In this document: positions 1-8,319 of the stretch, piece by piece
Numbering within the stretch: the stretch's first letter is position 1
Layout of the letters: every line of letters starts with the position of its first letter
Assembly (NCBI RefSeq): GCF_900010755.1
Contig: NZ_CZJT01000103.1
Location: 62,001 to 126,000, forward strand
DNA: 64,000 bases
Direction of reading: 5' to 3'
Source of the DNA: Paeniglutamicibacter antarcticus
GTDB lineage: Bacteria > Actinomycetota > Actinomycetes > Actinomycetales > Micrococcaceae
Program-made: the position numbers and the translations under genes
Notes under the pieces: generated by a model
What the model was told of the DNA's origin: nothing
Databases searched by the model: none
The model's input: the letters and a program-made list of their open reading frames with translations, nothing else

Positions 1-1137
1 CACACGTTCGGCCAGGAAGGCGGAACCGGAGAGGGTGGCCATCGACCAGCCAACGCCCAGCAACACCAGCCCGATAGTGACCGCGGCCTGTGAGTTGGCG
101 CCCAGTCCCGCCACCAACACCGCGGCAACCAGTACGCCTTGGGACGCAAGCATCATCCTGACCTGGCCCATCTTGTCGGACAACCAGCCAACCAACGGGG
201 ACAGCGCGTACATGCCGGCTATGTGCAGCGAAATGGTGAAACCTATGACGATGAGGATGTCGTTGCCGCCGCCGTGCATTGCGTGCCCGGGCATGGCGGC
301 AAGGTCCTTGAGGTGCACCGGCGTCATCGACATGACCCCGACCATCACCAGGTGCGCCACCACGATCGTTGAAATGCCGAGCAGCGCACCGGGTGACTGC
401 CGTGCGGCGGCAAGCCCGGTCATCAGCGATCCCCGCCTGCGGCCGGCCACGGGTGCGGTGGCCCGGTGTCCGGCGGCCTCGTCGTAACCCCGGGCCAGGG
501 TGATCGGGTCCGGCCGCAGCCCGATATTCAGGATCACGATGGCCAGCAGCATGCCGGCCAGGGAGAAGAGGAATGGGCCGCTCATCGGTGGCAGGCCGAT
601 GCTTGCGCCCAGTGCGGAGCCAGGTCCAATCAGGTTCGGCCCGGCGACCGCACCGACGGTGATCGACCAGACCACCAGGCCCAGGTCGCGCCCGCGGGTT
701 GCATCATCGGCCAGGTCGGTCGCGGCGAAACGGGCCTGCAGGTTTGCGGCGGATCCCACGCCCAACAGGGCGGCGCCGAGCATCAACACGGCAAAGCTCT
801 GGGTCACCGGTGCCAGCATCATCAGCACCGAGCCGATTGCGGCCAGGCAATAGCCAAGTGAAAGCGCAACCCGGCGGCCCCGCTTGACCGCAAGTGCTGC
901 AAGCGGCAGGGCACTGAGCGCACCGGCGACGGAAATGGCGGTGGTTGCCGCTCCGGCAAAGGCATTGGATCCGGTGAGTTCAACTGCCATCAGCGAACCG
1001 ATGGCCAGTCCGGCACCGTTTCCCACACCGCTGAGCAACTGCGAGGCGGAAAGCGTGAACACCACGCGCCGCTGCGCTTGGGCTCGCGGGGAAACGGGTT
1101 TGATAACCGACTTCTGGGATGTACTCACCCGCGCCAT
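1..1137 (-). CDS. MFS transporter, 3' end outside window
   Basis: Open frame on the minus strand from an ATG at 1137 to the window edge (379 codons, no stop), so the C-terminus is missing. The protein begins MARVSTSQKS and then shows about ten hydrophobic segments. A charged loop (VKRGRRVAL) follows TM2-3 and a central cytoplasmic loop separates the two six-helix halves; a second MFS loop (GWLSDKMGQVRMM) lies in the second half. These are features of a 12-TM major facilitator drug or metabolite exporter. An MFS efflux gene next to uvrB is also known in mycobacteria, which supports an ancestral position. Substrate unknown. No good Shine-Dalgarno is visible. Confidence 0.9.
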   Translation of the reverse strand, partial: MARVSTSQKSVIKPVSPRAQAQRRVVFTLSASQLLSGVGNGAGLAIGSLMAVELTGSNAFAGAATTAISVAGALSALPLAALAVKRGRRVALSLGYCLAAIGSVLMMLAPVTQSFAVLMLGAALLGVGSAANLQARFAATDLADDATRGRDLGLVVWSITVGAVAGPNLIGPGSALGASIGLPPMSGPFLFSLAGMLLAIVILNIGLRPDPITLARGYDEAAGHRATAPVAGRRRGSLMTGLAAARQSPGALLGISTIVVAHLVMVGVMSMTPVHLKDLAAMPGHAMHGGGNDILIVIGFTISLHIAGMYALSPLVGWLSDKMGQVRMMLASQGVLVAAVLVAGLGANSQAAVTIGLVLLGVGWSMATLSGSAFLAERV

Positions 1138-1223
1138 TCTAGCAACTACGGGGGGCGTTAAACGGGTGTCGGGCCCGTCTCGCGAAGGAGAGGGGCCCGA
1201 CAGGGACCTGCAGGAACGGGCGA

Positions 1224-2273
1224 CTACTCGGAGTCGGCCTTGGTGGCTTCGTCTGCTGCCTTGAGTTCCTGTGCCGCCTTGTGCTCGGCGGCGGCGCGGC
1301 GGCCGGCCGGGGAGAGCAGGGAAGCAACGGTGGCGATCACGATGGTGCCGAGGATGACCACCAGGGAGACGGTGATCGAGATATCCGGCACCCACTCGAT
1401 GTGCTGGCCGCCGTTGATGAACGGAAGCTCGTTGACGTGCATTGCGTGGAAGACCAGCTTGATGCCGATGAAGGCCAGGATGATCGACAGTGCGTGCTTG
1501 AGGTAAACCAGGCGGTCCATCAGGCCACCGAGCAGGAAGTACAGCTGGCGCAGGCCCATCAGGGCGAACAGGTTCGCGGTGAAGACGATGAACGGGGACT
1601 GGGTCAGGCCGAAGATGGCCGGGATGGAGTCGACCGCGAAGAGCAGGTCGGTCATGCCGATGGTAATGAAGACCATGACCATCGGGGTGAACATCTTCTT
1701 GCCGTCGATGGTGGTGCGCAGCTTGTTGCCGTCGAACTCCTTGGAGATCGGCAGGTTCTTGGTCAGCTTGTAGACCAGGCCGCTGTTGGCGCCGTCCGAC
1801 TCGTCTTCACCCTTGTCCGTTGCCTGCTTCCAGGCGGTGAAGAGCAGGAACGCACCGAAGATGTAGAAGACCCACGAATAGTTTTCAATGACTGCCGCAC
1901 CGAGGACGATGAAGATGCCGCGCAGGATCAGCGCGATGATGATGCCGAACATCAGCACTTCCTGCTGGTACTTACGCGGTACCGAGAAGCGGGCCATGAT
2001 GATGATGAAGACGAACAGGTTGTCGATACTCAGCGAGTACTCGGTGACCCAGCCGGCAATGAATTGCTGGCCGAGGTCCGGTCCTGCCTGCCACCAGACA
2101 ACGCCGCCAAAGATCAGCGCCAGGGTGACGTAGAAGCCTACCCAGAGACCGGACTCCTTCATCGAAGGTTCGTGTGGCTTCTTGACTACGTACAGCAGGT
2201 CAAGCAGAAGAATGATGCACAATGCCGCAAGAGAAATGATCTCGAATTGCAGCGTCAAGCCATGGTTTCCCAA
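1224..2273 (-). CDS. TerC/Alx family integral membrane protein (probable metal exporter)
   Basis: TerC family protein of about 349 aa. Hydrophobic helices carry the conserved acidic pairs of the family: an N-terminal LLLDLLYVVKKPH segment, SIDNLFVFIII, and a later LLFAVDSIPAIFGLT. These intramembrane Asp residues bind metal; family members export Mn2+ or are linked to tellurite resistance. A longer reading from TTG at 2288 is possible. I prefer TTG at 2273 because GAAAGG lies 7 nt upstream of it, while 2288 has no ribosome site. The C-terminus is an Ala/Glu-rich charged tail. A candidate manganese riboswitch lies directly upstream, which argues for a role in Mn2+ homeostasis rather than tellurite resistance (inference). 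Confidence 0.9.
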   Translation of the reverse strand: MGNHGLTLQFEIISLAALCIILLLDLLYVVKKPHEPSMKESGLWVGFYVTLALIFGGVVWWQAGPDLGQQFIAGWVTEYSLSIDNLFVFIIIMARFSVPRKYQQEVLMFGIIIALILRGIFIVLGAAVIENYSWVFYIFGAFLLFTAWKQATDKGEDESDGANSGLVYKLTKNLPISKEFDGNKLRTTIDGKKMFTPMVMVFITIGMTDLLFAVDSIPAIFGLTQSPFIVFTANLFALMGLRQLYFLLGGLMDRLVYLKHALSIILAFIGIKLVFHAMHVNELPFINGGQHIEWVPDISITVSLVVILGTIVIATVASLLSPAGRRAAAEHKAAQELKAADEATKADSE

Positions 2274-2302
2274 TGTGGGGCCTTTCAAACGGGATACGTG
2301 AA

Positions 2303-2418
2303 ATTACCGCAAGTCTCTCCGCCGCCCGCTCAGATTGGGACGACCGCTGCGCCCGGCGAAGCAACTATGCTTCACGTGTTGACGACCACAGCACAAGTGG
2401 GATACTCCCCTACGCTTG
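2303..2418 (-). ncRNA. candidate yybP-ykoY (Mn2+) riboswitch upstream of terC
   Basis: The 5' leader of the TerC gene, read on the minus strand, contains GGGGAGTAT (2410-2402). Then comes GGTCGTCAACAC (about 2385-2374), a small hairpin GAAGC-loop-GCTTC, and near the 3' end GGAGAGACTTGC (about 2321-2308). GGGGAGUA, UCAACA and a terminal GAGACC-like element are conserved landmarks of the yybP-ykoY aptamer, which senses Mn2+ and commonly precedes TerC/Alx exporters. I could not draw a fully convincing closing helix by eye, so the limits are approximate. A -10-like TAGACT lies just upstream (2429-2424). Confidence 0.65.
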
Positions 2419-2459
2419 GAATAGTCTAGCGCACTCATGTTTCCGTCCCGTGAACAACC

Positions 2460-4562
2460 CTACGCGTGACCAGCGTTTTTCATCTGGCGCAGTTCCTTCT
2501 TCAGCTCCGAGACTTCATCGCGCAGGCGGGCAGCAACCTCGAAGTGCAGTTCCGCTGCGGCAGCGTGCATCTGCTCGGTCATCTGCTCGATCATCTCCAC
2601 CAGGTTCTCCGCAGGGGCAGCGGCCAGGCCGTCGGCACGCACCACTTCGTGGGCCTTCTTGGTTCCGGCGCTCGAACGCTTGGCGGTCTTGGCCAGGCGC
2701 TGGTTGTTCAGCAGCTCCTGGGTGTCGGCGTCCTCGCGGGCGAGCGAATCGGTGATGTCGGCGATCTTCTTGCGCAGCGGCTGCGGGTCCACGCCGTGGT
2801 CCTTGTTGTACTTCTGCTGCACCTCGCGGCGGCGGTTGGTCTCGTCGATGGCCTTGGCCATCGCGTCGGTGATCTTGTCCCCGTACATGTGCACCTGCCC
2901 GTCGACGTTTCGGGCAGCACGTCCAATGGTCTGGATCAGCGAGGTTGCCGAGCGCAGGAAGCCCTGCTTGTCGGCATCGAGAATCGCCACCAAGGAGACC
3001 TCGGGCAGGTCAAGGCCCTCACGGAGCAGGTTGATGCCCACCAGTACGTCGAACAGGCCCATGCGCAGCTCGCGCAGCAGCTCGACGCGGCGCAGCGTGT
3101 CCACGTCCGAGTGCAGGTACTGGACCTTCACTCCGTGCTCGGTGAAGTAGTCGGTGAGGTCCTCGGCCATGCGCTTGGTCAGCGTGGTGACCAGGATGCG
3201 CTCGTTACGTTCCACGCGCACGCGAATTTCATCGAGCAGGTCATCGATCTGGCCCTTGGTGGGCTTGACAATGATTTCCGGGTCGATCAGGCCGGTGGGG
3301 CGGATGATCTGCTGGACCACGCCATCGGCCTTGCCCAACTCGTACTTGCCCGGGGTGGCGGAGAGGTAGACGGTCTGGCCGATGCGTTCGAGGAACTCGT
3401 CCCACTTCAGCGGTCGGTTGTCCATGGCCGAGGGCAGCCGGAAGCCGTGCTCCACCAGGGTGCGCTTGCGGGACATGTCACCCTCGTACATGGCGCCGAT
3501 CTGCGGGACCGTGACGTGGGATTCGTCGATGACCAGCAGGAAGTCGTCCGGGAAGTAATCGATGAGGCAGTGCGGCGCGGTTCCGGCGGCACGGTCGTCG
3601 ATGTGCCGGGAGTAGTTTTCGATGCCGTTGCAGAACCCCATCTGCTCCATCATTTCCAGGTCGTAGGTGGTGCGCATGCGCAGCCGCTGGGCCTCGACCA
3701 ACTTGTTCTGGTTTTCCAGGGTTTCCAGGCGGTTGCGCAGCTCGTCCTCGATGTCTCCGATGGCGCGGTTCATCCGTTCGGGGCCGGCAACGTAGTGGCT
3801 GGCAGGGAAGACGTACATCTCGTTTTCTTCGCGAATCACGTCCCCGGTGACCGGGTGCAGCGTATGGATCGACTCGATCTCGTCGCCGAAGAACTCGATG
3901 CGCAGCGCCTGTTCCTCATACATCGGGATGATCTCCACGGTGTCACCGCGCACGCGGAAGGTGCCGCGGTGGAAGTCCATGTCATTGCGGGCGTATTGCA
4001 TGGAGACGAACTTGCGCAGCAGGTCGTCGCGGTTCAGCTCCATGCCCTTCTTCAGGGTTACCATGCCCGCCACGTACTCCTCGGGGGTACCCAAGCCGTA
4101 GATGCAGGAGACGGTGGCGACGACTATGACATCGCGGCGGGTCAGCAACGCGTTGGTGGCGGAGTGGCGCAGGCGTTCGACTTCCTCGTTGATGGAGGAG
4201 TCCTTCTCGATGAAGGTATCGGTCTGCGGCACGTAGGCCTCGGGCTGGTAGTAGTCGTAGTAGGAGACGAAGTACTCGACGGCGTTGTTGGGCAGCAGCT
4301 CGCGAAACTCGTTGGCCAGCTGCGCGGCCAGCGTCTTGTTTTGCACCATCACCAGGGTGGGTCGCTGCACCTGCTCGATGAGCCAGGCGGTGGTGGCGGA
4401 CTTGCCGGTGCCCGTGGCACCGAGCAGCACCACATCCTTCTCACCCGCGTTGATGCGCGTCGTGAGTTCCTTGATGGCCGCCGGCTGGTCACCGGCGGGC
4501 TTGAACTCGCTAATGACCTCGAAGGGGGCAACGACTCGGTTGATTTGCTGCGCAAGACTCAT
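2460..4562 (-). CDS. uvrB: Excinuclease ABC subunit B (UvrB)
   Basis: 700-aa UvrB, the damage-verifying helicase of nucleotide excision repair. Visible in order: Walker [14 protein letters not shown], the beta-hairpin region with [14 protein letters not shown]-box [10 protein letters not shown], helicase motifs from LSATPGKYE through [12 protein letters not shown], and a C-terminal UVR motif ([25 protein letters not shown]) that contacts UvrC or UvrA. The frame is open 30 codons further upstream, but family N-termini match [17 protein letters not shown] hexamer ends 7 nt before this ATG, as expected for a leaderless transcript. uvrB lies close to coaE and rpsA as in other actinobacteria. Confidence 0.98.
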   Translation of the reverse strand: MSLAQQINRVVAPFEVISEFKPAGDQPAAIKELTTRINAGEKDVVLLGATGTGKSATTAWLIEQVQRPTLVMVQNKTLAAQLANEFRELLPNNAVEYFVSYYDYYQPEAYVPQTDTFIEKDSSINEEVERLRHSATNALLTRRDVIVVATVSCIYGLGTPEEYVAGMVTLKKGMELNRDDLLRKFVSMQYARNDMDFHRGTFRVRGDTVEIIPMYEEQALRIEFFGDEIESIHTLHPVTGDVIREENEMYVFPASHYVAGPERMNRAIGDIEDELRNRLETLENQNKLVEAQRLRMRTTYDLEMMEQMGFCNGIENYSRHIDDRAAGTAPHCLIDYFPDDFLLVIDESHVTVPQIGAMYEGDMSRKRTLVEHGFRLPSAMDNRPLKWDEFLERIGQTVYLSATPGKYELGKADGVVQQIIRPTGLIDPEIIVKPTKGQIDDLLDEIRVRVERNERILVTTLTKRMAEDLTDYFTEHGVKVQYLHSDVDTLRRVELLRELRMGLFDVLVGINLLREGLDLPEVSLVAILDADKQGFLRSATSLIQTIGRAARNVDGQVHMYGDKITDAMAKAIDETNRRREVQQKYNKDHGVDPQPLRKKIADITDSLAREDADTQELLNNQRLAKTAKRSSAGTKKAHEVVRADGLAAAPAENLVEMIEQMTEQMHAAAAELHFEVAARLRDEVSELKKELRQMKNAGHA

Positions 4563-4761
4563 GGTTTCTAGGCTACGCCCTGTGGCCGACAGGTTGCTCG
4601 CTGCTCGCGTTGGGCTGAATGGGGCTGCCGGCCAGGCTGCCGAAGGACACACCGGATTTCTGGGAATGGCGAGAACCGTTTACGATTACTGAGGCGTGGG
4701 CTGCGCCACAACCAGCGTGCCCATTCCCGCTCGCACAGAACCCGTTGACTTGAGGACACCC

Positions 4762-6045
4762 ATGAAGCTGCTGAAATCGATCCCCCTACTCGGCTGGATT
4801 GTCATAGCCATCGTGCTGGGCATCCTGACCGGGCCAATCATGCCGGTTTGGCTTGGCGGCGTGTTCCTGACCTACAACTCGATCTTCTCCGGCTTCCTGG
4901 GCTTCGTGATTCCGCTGATCATCTTGGGTCTTGTCATGCCAGCCATCGCAGAGCTTGGCAAAGGCGCCGGCAAGTGGCTGGGGATCACCGCGCTGATCGC
5001 CTACGGATCCACGATCGCTGCGGGTCTGCTGGCCTACTTCGTCAGCCGCTGGGTTTTCACCTCGTCGCTTTCCGGTGGTGGGCTTGCGGAACTCGGCGAT
5101 GAGGCTGGCTCCGGCTTCACCCCGTATCTGACCGTGGTGGCCAGCGCCGGCGACTCGGCGACCGAAATCGTGCTTCCGCCGGTCCTCGGCGTGATGAGCG
5201 CTCTGGTGCTCGCCTTCGTGATCGGCGTGGGCCTCACTGCCTTCCACTCCAAGGTGATCTTCCGCGGCGCCATCGAGTTCCGCACGATCATCGAATCCGT
5301 GATCCGCCGTATCATCGTTCCGGCACTGCCACTGTTCATCTACGGCATCTTCTTGGACCTTTCCGCCAGTGGTTCTGCGGTAACAGTGGTCACGAAGTTC
5401 CTGCTGGTGGCTCTGGTATCCTTCGCCCTGACCTTCGTGGTGCTGCTGGCACAGTACTCGGTGGCCAGTGCGATGTCCGGGCAGAACCCCCTCAAGGCAC
5501 TGTGGAACATGCGCGATGCCTACTTCACCGCGCTGGGCACCTCGTCCTCGGCGGCAACCATTCCCGTCACGCTGGCCTCCACCAAGAAGAACGGCGTCTC
5601 CGACTCCGTCGCCGGCTTTGTGGTGCCACTGTGCGCCACCATCCACCTTTCCGGCTCGATGGTCAAGATCACCTGCTTCTCCATCGCGGTGCTGCTGCTC
5701 ACCGGTGGCGATGTTTCCTTCGGCGCCTACCTGCCGTTCATCCTGATGCTCGGGGTCATGATGATTGCAGCCCCGGGAGTTCCCGGCGGCGCCATTGCCG
5801 CGGCCGCCGGCCTGCTAGCGCAGATGCTCGGCTTCGGCGAGGTCGAGGTCGGCCTGATGTTCGCCGCGTACATCGCCCTTGACAGCTTCGGCACCGCCAC
5901 CAACGTGACCGGCGACGGCGCCATCGCGATGATCATGAACAAGCTCACCCGCGGCCACCTCGGCACGCAGGCACAGGATCCGGAAGACGAGTCCGTGGAG
6001 CCGGCATCCGGAAGCACCACCACGGCCCACAAGCTGGCCAACTAG
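4762..6045 (+). CDS. Dicarboxylate/amino acid:cation symporter (DAACS family)
   Basis: 427-aa secondary transporter related to GltP/DctA/SstT. It shows about eight TM segments and re-entrant hairpin signatures: the serine-rich LGTSSSAATIPVTL (HP1), LSGSMVKITCF, the AAPGVPGGAIAAAAGLLAQ region (HP2), and DSFGTATNVTGDGAIAMIM in TM8, where family members hold substrate and cation. The usual Arg/Thr of TM8 is read here as T-A-T-N-V, so glutamate/aspartate specificity should not be assumed. GAGGA lies 6 nt before the ATG at 4762; the longer reading from 4696 lacks this. The C-terminal tail is hydrophilic and acidic. It is convergent with the gene at 6136, with a large palindromic terminator between them. 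Confidence 0.9.
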   Translation: MKLLKSIPLLGWIVIAIVLGILTGPIMPVWLGGVFLTYNSIFSGFLGFVIPLIILGLVMPAIAELGKGAGKWLGITALIAYGSTIAAGLLAYFVSRWVFTSSLSGGGLAELGDEAGSGFTPYLTVVASAGDSATEIVLPPVLGVMSALVLAFVIGVGLTAFHSKVIFRGAIEFRTIIESVIRRIIVPALPLFIYGIFLDLSASGSAVTVVTKFLLVALVSFALTFVVLLAQYSVASAMSGQNPLKALWNMRDAYFTALGTSSSAATIPVTLASTKKNGVSDSVAGFVVPLCATIHLSGSMVKITCFSIAVLLLTGGDVSFGAYLPFILMLGVMMIAAPGVPGGAIAAAAGLLAQMLGFGEVEVGLMFAAYIALDSFGTATNVTGDGAIAMIMNKLTRGHLGTQAQDPEDESVEPASGSTTTAHKLAN

Positions 6046-6058
6046 CTCCAAGGCACGT

Positions 6059-6109
6059 AAATACACGTGATGCCGATGCTGCAGTGCAGCATCGGCATCA
6101 CGTGTATTT
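6059..6109. terminator. Bidirectional palindromic terminator with 25-bp perfect arms
   Basis: Two perfectly complementary 25-base arms (6059-6083 and 6085-6109) are separated by a single base at 6084. The right arm runs into a T-rich tail on the plus strand and the left arm gives T-rich sequence on the minus strand. It lies between two convergent genes, so it can terminate both. The length and perfection of the stem are unusual. Confidence 0.85.
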
Positions 6110-6112
6110 TTA

Positions 6113-6140
6113 TGTGTTGAGTCAGCTGTGTTGAGTCAGC
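6113..6140. repeat. 14-bp tandem duplication
   Basis: The unit TGTGTTGAGTCAGC occurs twice without a gap (6113-6126 and 6127-6140). On the minus strand each copy contains CTGACTCAAC, so the stop codon of the gene at 6136 is present twice. Confidence 0.9.
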
Positions 6141-6633
6141 TGTGCGGTTCGTTGACGCGGGATTTCTTGCTCAGGCGGGCCAGCTCACCCAACCGGGCGA
6201 GGGATGCTTCGTTTCCGTTCGGAGCGAAGGCGAAATATGCGCCGGCGCCACCCAGGATCCCGTCAACCAGCTCGCCGGCGCCCACCAGGTGGCGGACCTT
6301 CCCGGCGCTGAACTTCGTGAGGTTCCCGGTGCCGGTCAGTATGATCTTGGCGTCGATGCCCGGGAAGGGGACCTCCGCGTGCCCCTGGGCCAGGAAGCCT
6401 TCGAGCGCATCGAGCAGCGCCTTCCAGATCCCCGGCAGGTCGTCAACCAGGTCCACCGGAATCAGCTGCAGCGAGTGGTAGCGCAGCTGCACCGCACCCC
6501 GGGTGCCCGACAGTGTTGCCGCGCGTTCGGGATCGCGCTGGATACTCACCAGGTGCGGCGCCGAGCCGTCGGCGGGTTCGTTGAGAATGAATGATTCGGC
6601 GACCAGTGCAGTGTTCATGGGAGGGGTGTTCAT
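6136..6633 (-). CDS. Conserved hypothetical protein (unrecognised), coaE-uvrB region
   Basis: 165-aa soluble protein that I do not recognise. It has alternating hydrophobic and charged segments (AVQLRYHSLQLIPVDLVDDLPGI, AKIILTGTGNLTKF) and a basic C-terminus, with no signal peptide or TM helix. Its ATG overlaps the stop of the upstream membrane gene by 4 nt (ATGA), implying translational coupling with that gene and with coaE. An internal ATG five codons in (MNTALVAESF) is an alternative start. Mycobacteria also have a small unknown gene between coaE and uvrB; whether it is orthologous cannot be told here. Confidence 0.75.
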   Translation of the reverse strand: MNTPPMNTALVAESFILNEPADGSAPHLVSIQRDPERAATLSGTRGAVQLRYHSLQLIPVDLVDDLPGIWKALLDALEGFLAQGHAEVPFPGIDAKIILTGTGNLTKFSAGKVRHLVGAGELVDGILGGAGAYFAFAPNGNEASLARLGELARLSKKSRVNEPHS

Positions 6634-6986
6634 CGGGTGCGGCTTCCGCTGCGGCGCGGTTTCCTGCGGGTGTCCCGTTCAACGATGTTGCCCAGCGCGG
6701 AACGCATGGCACGCATCATGAACAGCACCGACGCAGTCGTCGCGGCGATGATGCCCAGCAGTGCCAGCCAGCCGGGGACCAGCACCGTCGCCGTGTAGCC
6801 GGAGGCGCGCGAGACAAACTCGGCGCGGCCGCCAAAGAAGACCCAGAGCACGAACGCGGCCCCAAGGCTGAGCCCGCAAACCAGCCAGGACATCTTGATG
6901 CGGCGCAATTCCTTATCCGCGCGCAACTGTTCGACTTCCAGCATGTCCCGCAGCTGGTCCTTGGTGTATTTGGGTTCAGCCGGCAT
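6630..6986 (-). CDS. Small membrane protein with N-terminal charged helix
   Basis: 118-aa protein. Residues 1-30 form a charged helix (KYTKDQLRDMLEVEQLRADKELRRIK), followed by two TM segments (about 31-51 and 64-88) and a strongly basic C-terminal tail (RRKPRRSGSRTR). Its start lies inside coaE (11-nt overlap) and its stop overlaps the next gene by 4 nt, so coaE, this gene and the gene at 6136 form one tightly coupled unit. Function unknown. Confidence 0.8.
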   Translation of the reverse strand: MPAEPKYTKDQLRDMLEVEQLRADKELRRIKMSWLVCGLSLGAAFVLWVFFGGRAEFVSRASGYTATVLVPGWLALLGIIAATTASVLFMMRAMRSALGNIVERDTRRKPRRSGSRTR

Positions 6987-7581
6987 GGCGGTTCCCTCCC
7001 GTCAGCGACTCCCAGATTTCGGTGACCTTGTCGCGCAACTGTTCAAGGGTGCCGGAGTTTTCGATGACGATATCGGCCACCGCGGCACGTTCCGCGTCGC
7101 TGGCTTGCGCGGCAATCCGTGCCAACGCATCGGCCTCACTCATCCCCCGGTCCTGGATCATCCGCCGCAGGCGTTCTTCCAGCGGCGCGGCAACCACCAG
7201 CACCATGTCGAAGTTCGCGCCCTGACCGGTTTCCACAAGCAACGGGATGTCCTGGATGACCACGGCATCCTCCGGCGCTTCGGCATGCAGCCTTGCCGCT
7301 TCGGCGCGCACCAGCGGATGCACGATCGAATTCAGCGTTTCGCGGGCTTTCCCATCGGCGAAGACCAAGGCTCCCAGGGCCGGGCGGTCAAGCGCTCCGT
7401 CCCCGCTGAGGATCCCCTCCCCGAAGGCCTCCACGATGGCGGCCAGCCCGGGGGTTCCGGGCTCCACCACCGCGCGGGCAATCGCGTCGGCATCGATGAG
7501 CACGGCACCGAGTTCAGCCAGCCGCCGGGCAACGGCGGATTTTCCTGCGGCGATTCCGCCGGTCAGACCAACATTTTGCAT
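6976..7581 (-). CDS. coaE: Dephospho-CoA kinase
   Basis: 201-aa CoaE, which phosphorylates the ribose 3'-OH of dephospho-CoA in the last step of CoA synthesis. Visible are the P-loop GLTGGIAAGKSAVAR at the N-terminus, the LIDADAIAR acidic motif, and the lid region HPLVRAEAARL with QDIPLLVETG. A longer frame exists upstream, but the family start is MQNVGLTGG. The hexamer TAGGCT ends 7 nt before that ATG (leaderless pattern). Single-domain bacterial length; not fused to a GrpB domain as in mycobacteria. Confidence 0.97.
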   Translation of the reverse strand: MQNVGLTGGIAAGKSAVARRLAELGAVLIDADAIARAVVEPGTPGLAAIVEAFGEGILSGDGALDRPALGALVFADGKARETLNSIVHPLVRAEAARLHAEAPEDAVVIQDIPLLVETGQGANFDMVLVVAAPLEERLRRMIQDRGMSEADALARIAAQASDAERAAVADIVIENSGTLEQLRDKVTEIWESLTGGNRHAG

Positions 7582-7644
7582 GTGTCCAAGCCTACCGATC
7601 CATATCAAGCATCAAGCTGCGCGAAACACTAGACTGGATCGGTG

Positions 7645-8319
7645 ATGCACAGCGATTCCGTGGCGACGGCCTACACGACGGTGGATGGCGACTTCGTCCA
7701 CGAGTTGGAGATCAAGCGTTCGCGTTTCATCACCTACCTGCGCCGGGTCGAGTCCGAGGATCAGGCGCGCGGGCTGATCAGCGAGCTGCGCAAGTCCCAC
7801 TTCGACGCCCGGCACCACTGCAGCGCGTTCATCCTGGGCGCGGACCGCATGGCCATGCGCAGCAACGACGACGGTGAACCCTCGGGCACCGCCGGCATCC
7901 CGATGCTCGATGCGCTGGCCAAGCGCGAGACCGGACCCGGGCACACCGACCTTTCGGACATCGTCGCGGTGGTGGTGCGCTACTTCGGCGGCATCCTGCT
8001 GGGCGCCGGCGGCCTGGTGCGCGCCTATTCCGAGTCGGTCTCCAGCGCGCTTGATGAGGCTCCGTTGATCCGCCGCCAACGCCTGCGGATCCTGGGCGTC
8101 GACGCCGACTACGCGGCGGCCGGGCGGCTGGAAAACGATTTGCGCGCGGCCGGCGTGCAGGTGCTTGGCACCGACTACGGCCCGCGCCTGGCCACGCTTC
8201 GCGTGGGCCTGAACGACGAAGAGACAGTCATTGAAAAATTTCGCGACCGGCTGGCCACGCTCAGCGCCGGCGCCAGTCGCGGGGAAAACTTGGGAACCGA
8301 ATGGGTGGATCTTCGATGA
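7645..8319 (+). CDS. YigZ/IMPACT family protein
   Basis: 224-aa protein with an N-terminal IMPACT domain (KRSRFITYL, FDARHHCSAFILG, SNDDGEPSGTAG) and a C-terminal DUF1949 ferredoxin-like domain. The core loop VRYFGGILLGAGGLVRAYS is diagnostic. Family members are implicated in translation-related regulation; the bacterial role is unsettled. A GTG at 7642 sits 6 nt after a TAGACT hexamer, so GTG 7642 may be the true leaderless start, one codon before the ATG at 7645. The stop overlaps the next start (ATGA). Confidence 0.93.
   Translation: MHSDSVATAYTTVDGDFVHELEIKRSRFITYLRRVESEDQARGLISELRKSHFDARHHCSAFILGADRMAMRSNDDGEPSGTAGIPMLDALAKRETGPGHTDLSDIVAVVVRYFGGILLGAGGLVRAYSESVSSALDEAPLIRRQRLRILGVDADYAAAGRLENDLRAAGVQVLGTDYGPRLATLRVGLNDEETVIEKFRDRLATLSAGASRGENLGTEWVDLR

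Noticed and set aside
2466..4571. 701-codon plus-strand frame opposite uvrB
   Set aside because: Low-complexity Val/Leu/Gly/His composition from antisense reading of a GC-rich gene; uvrB explains the region.
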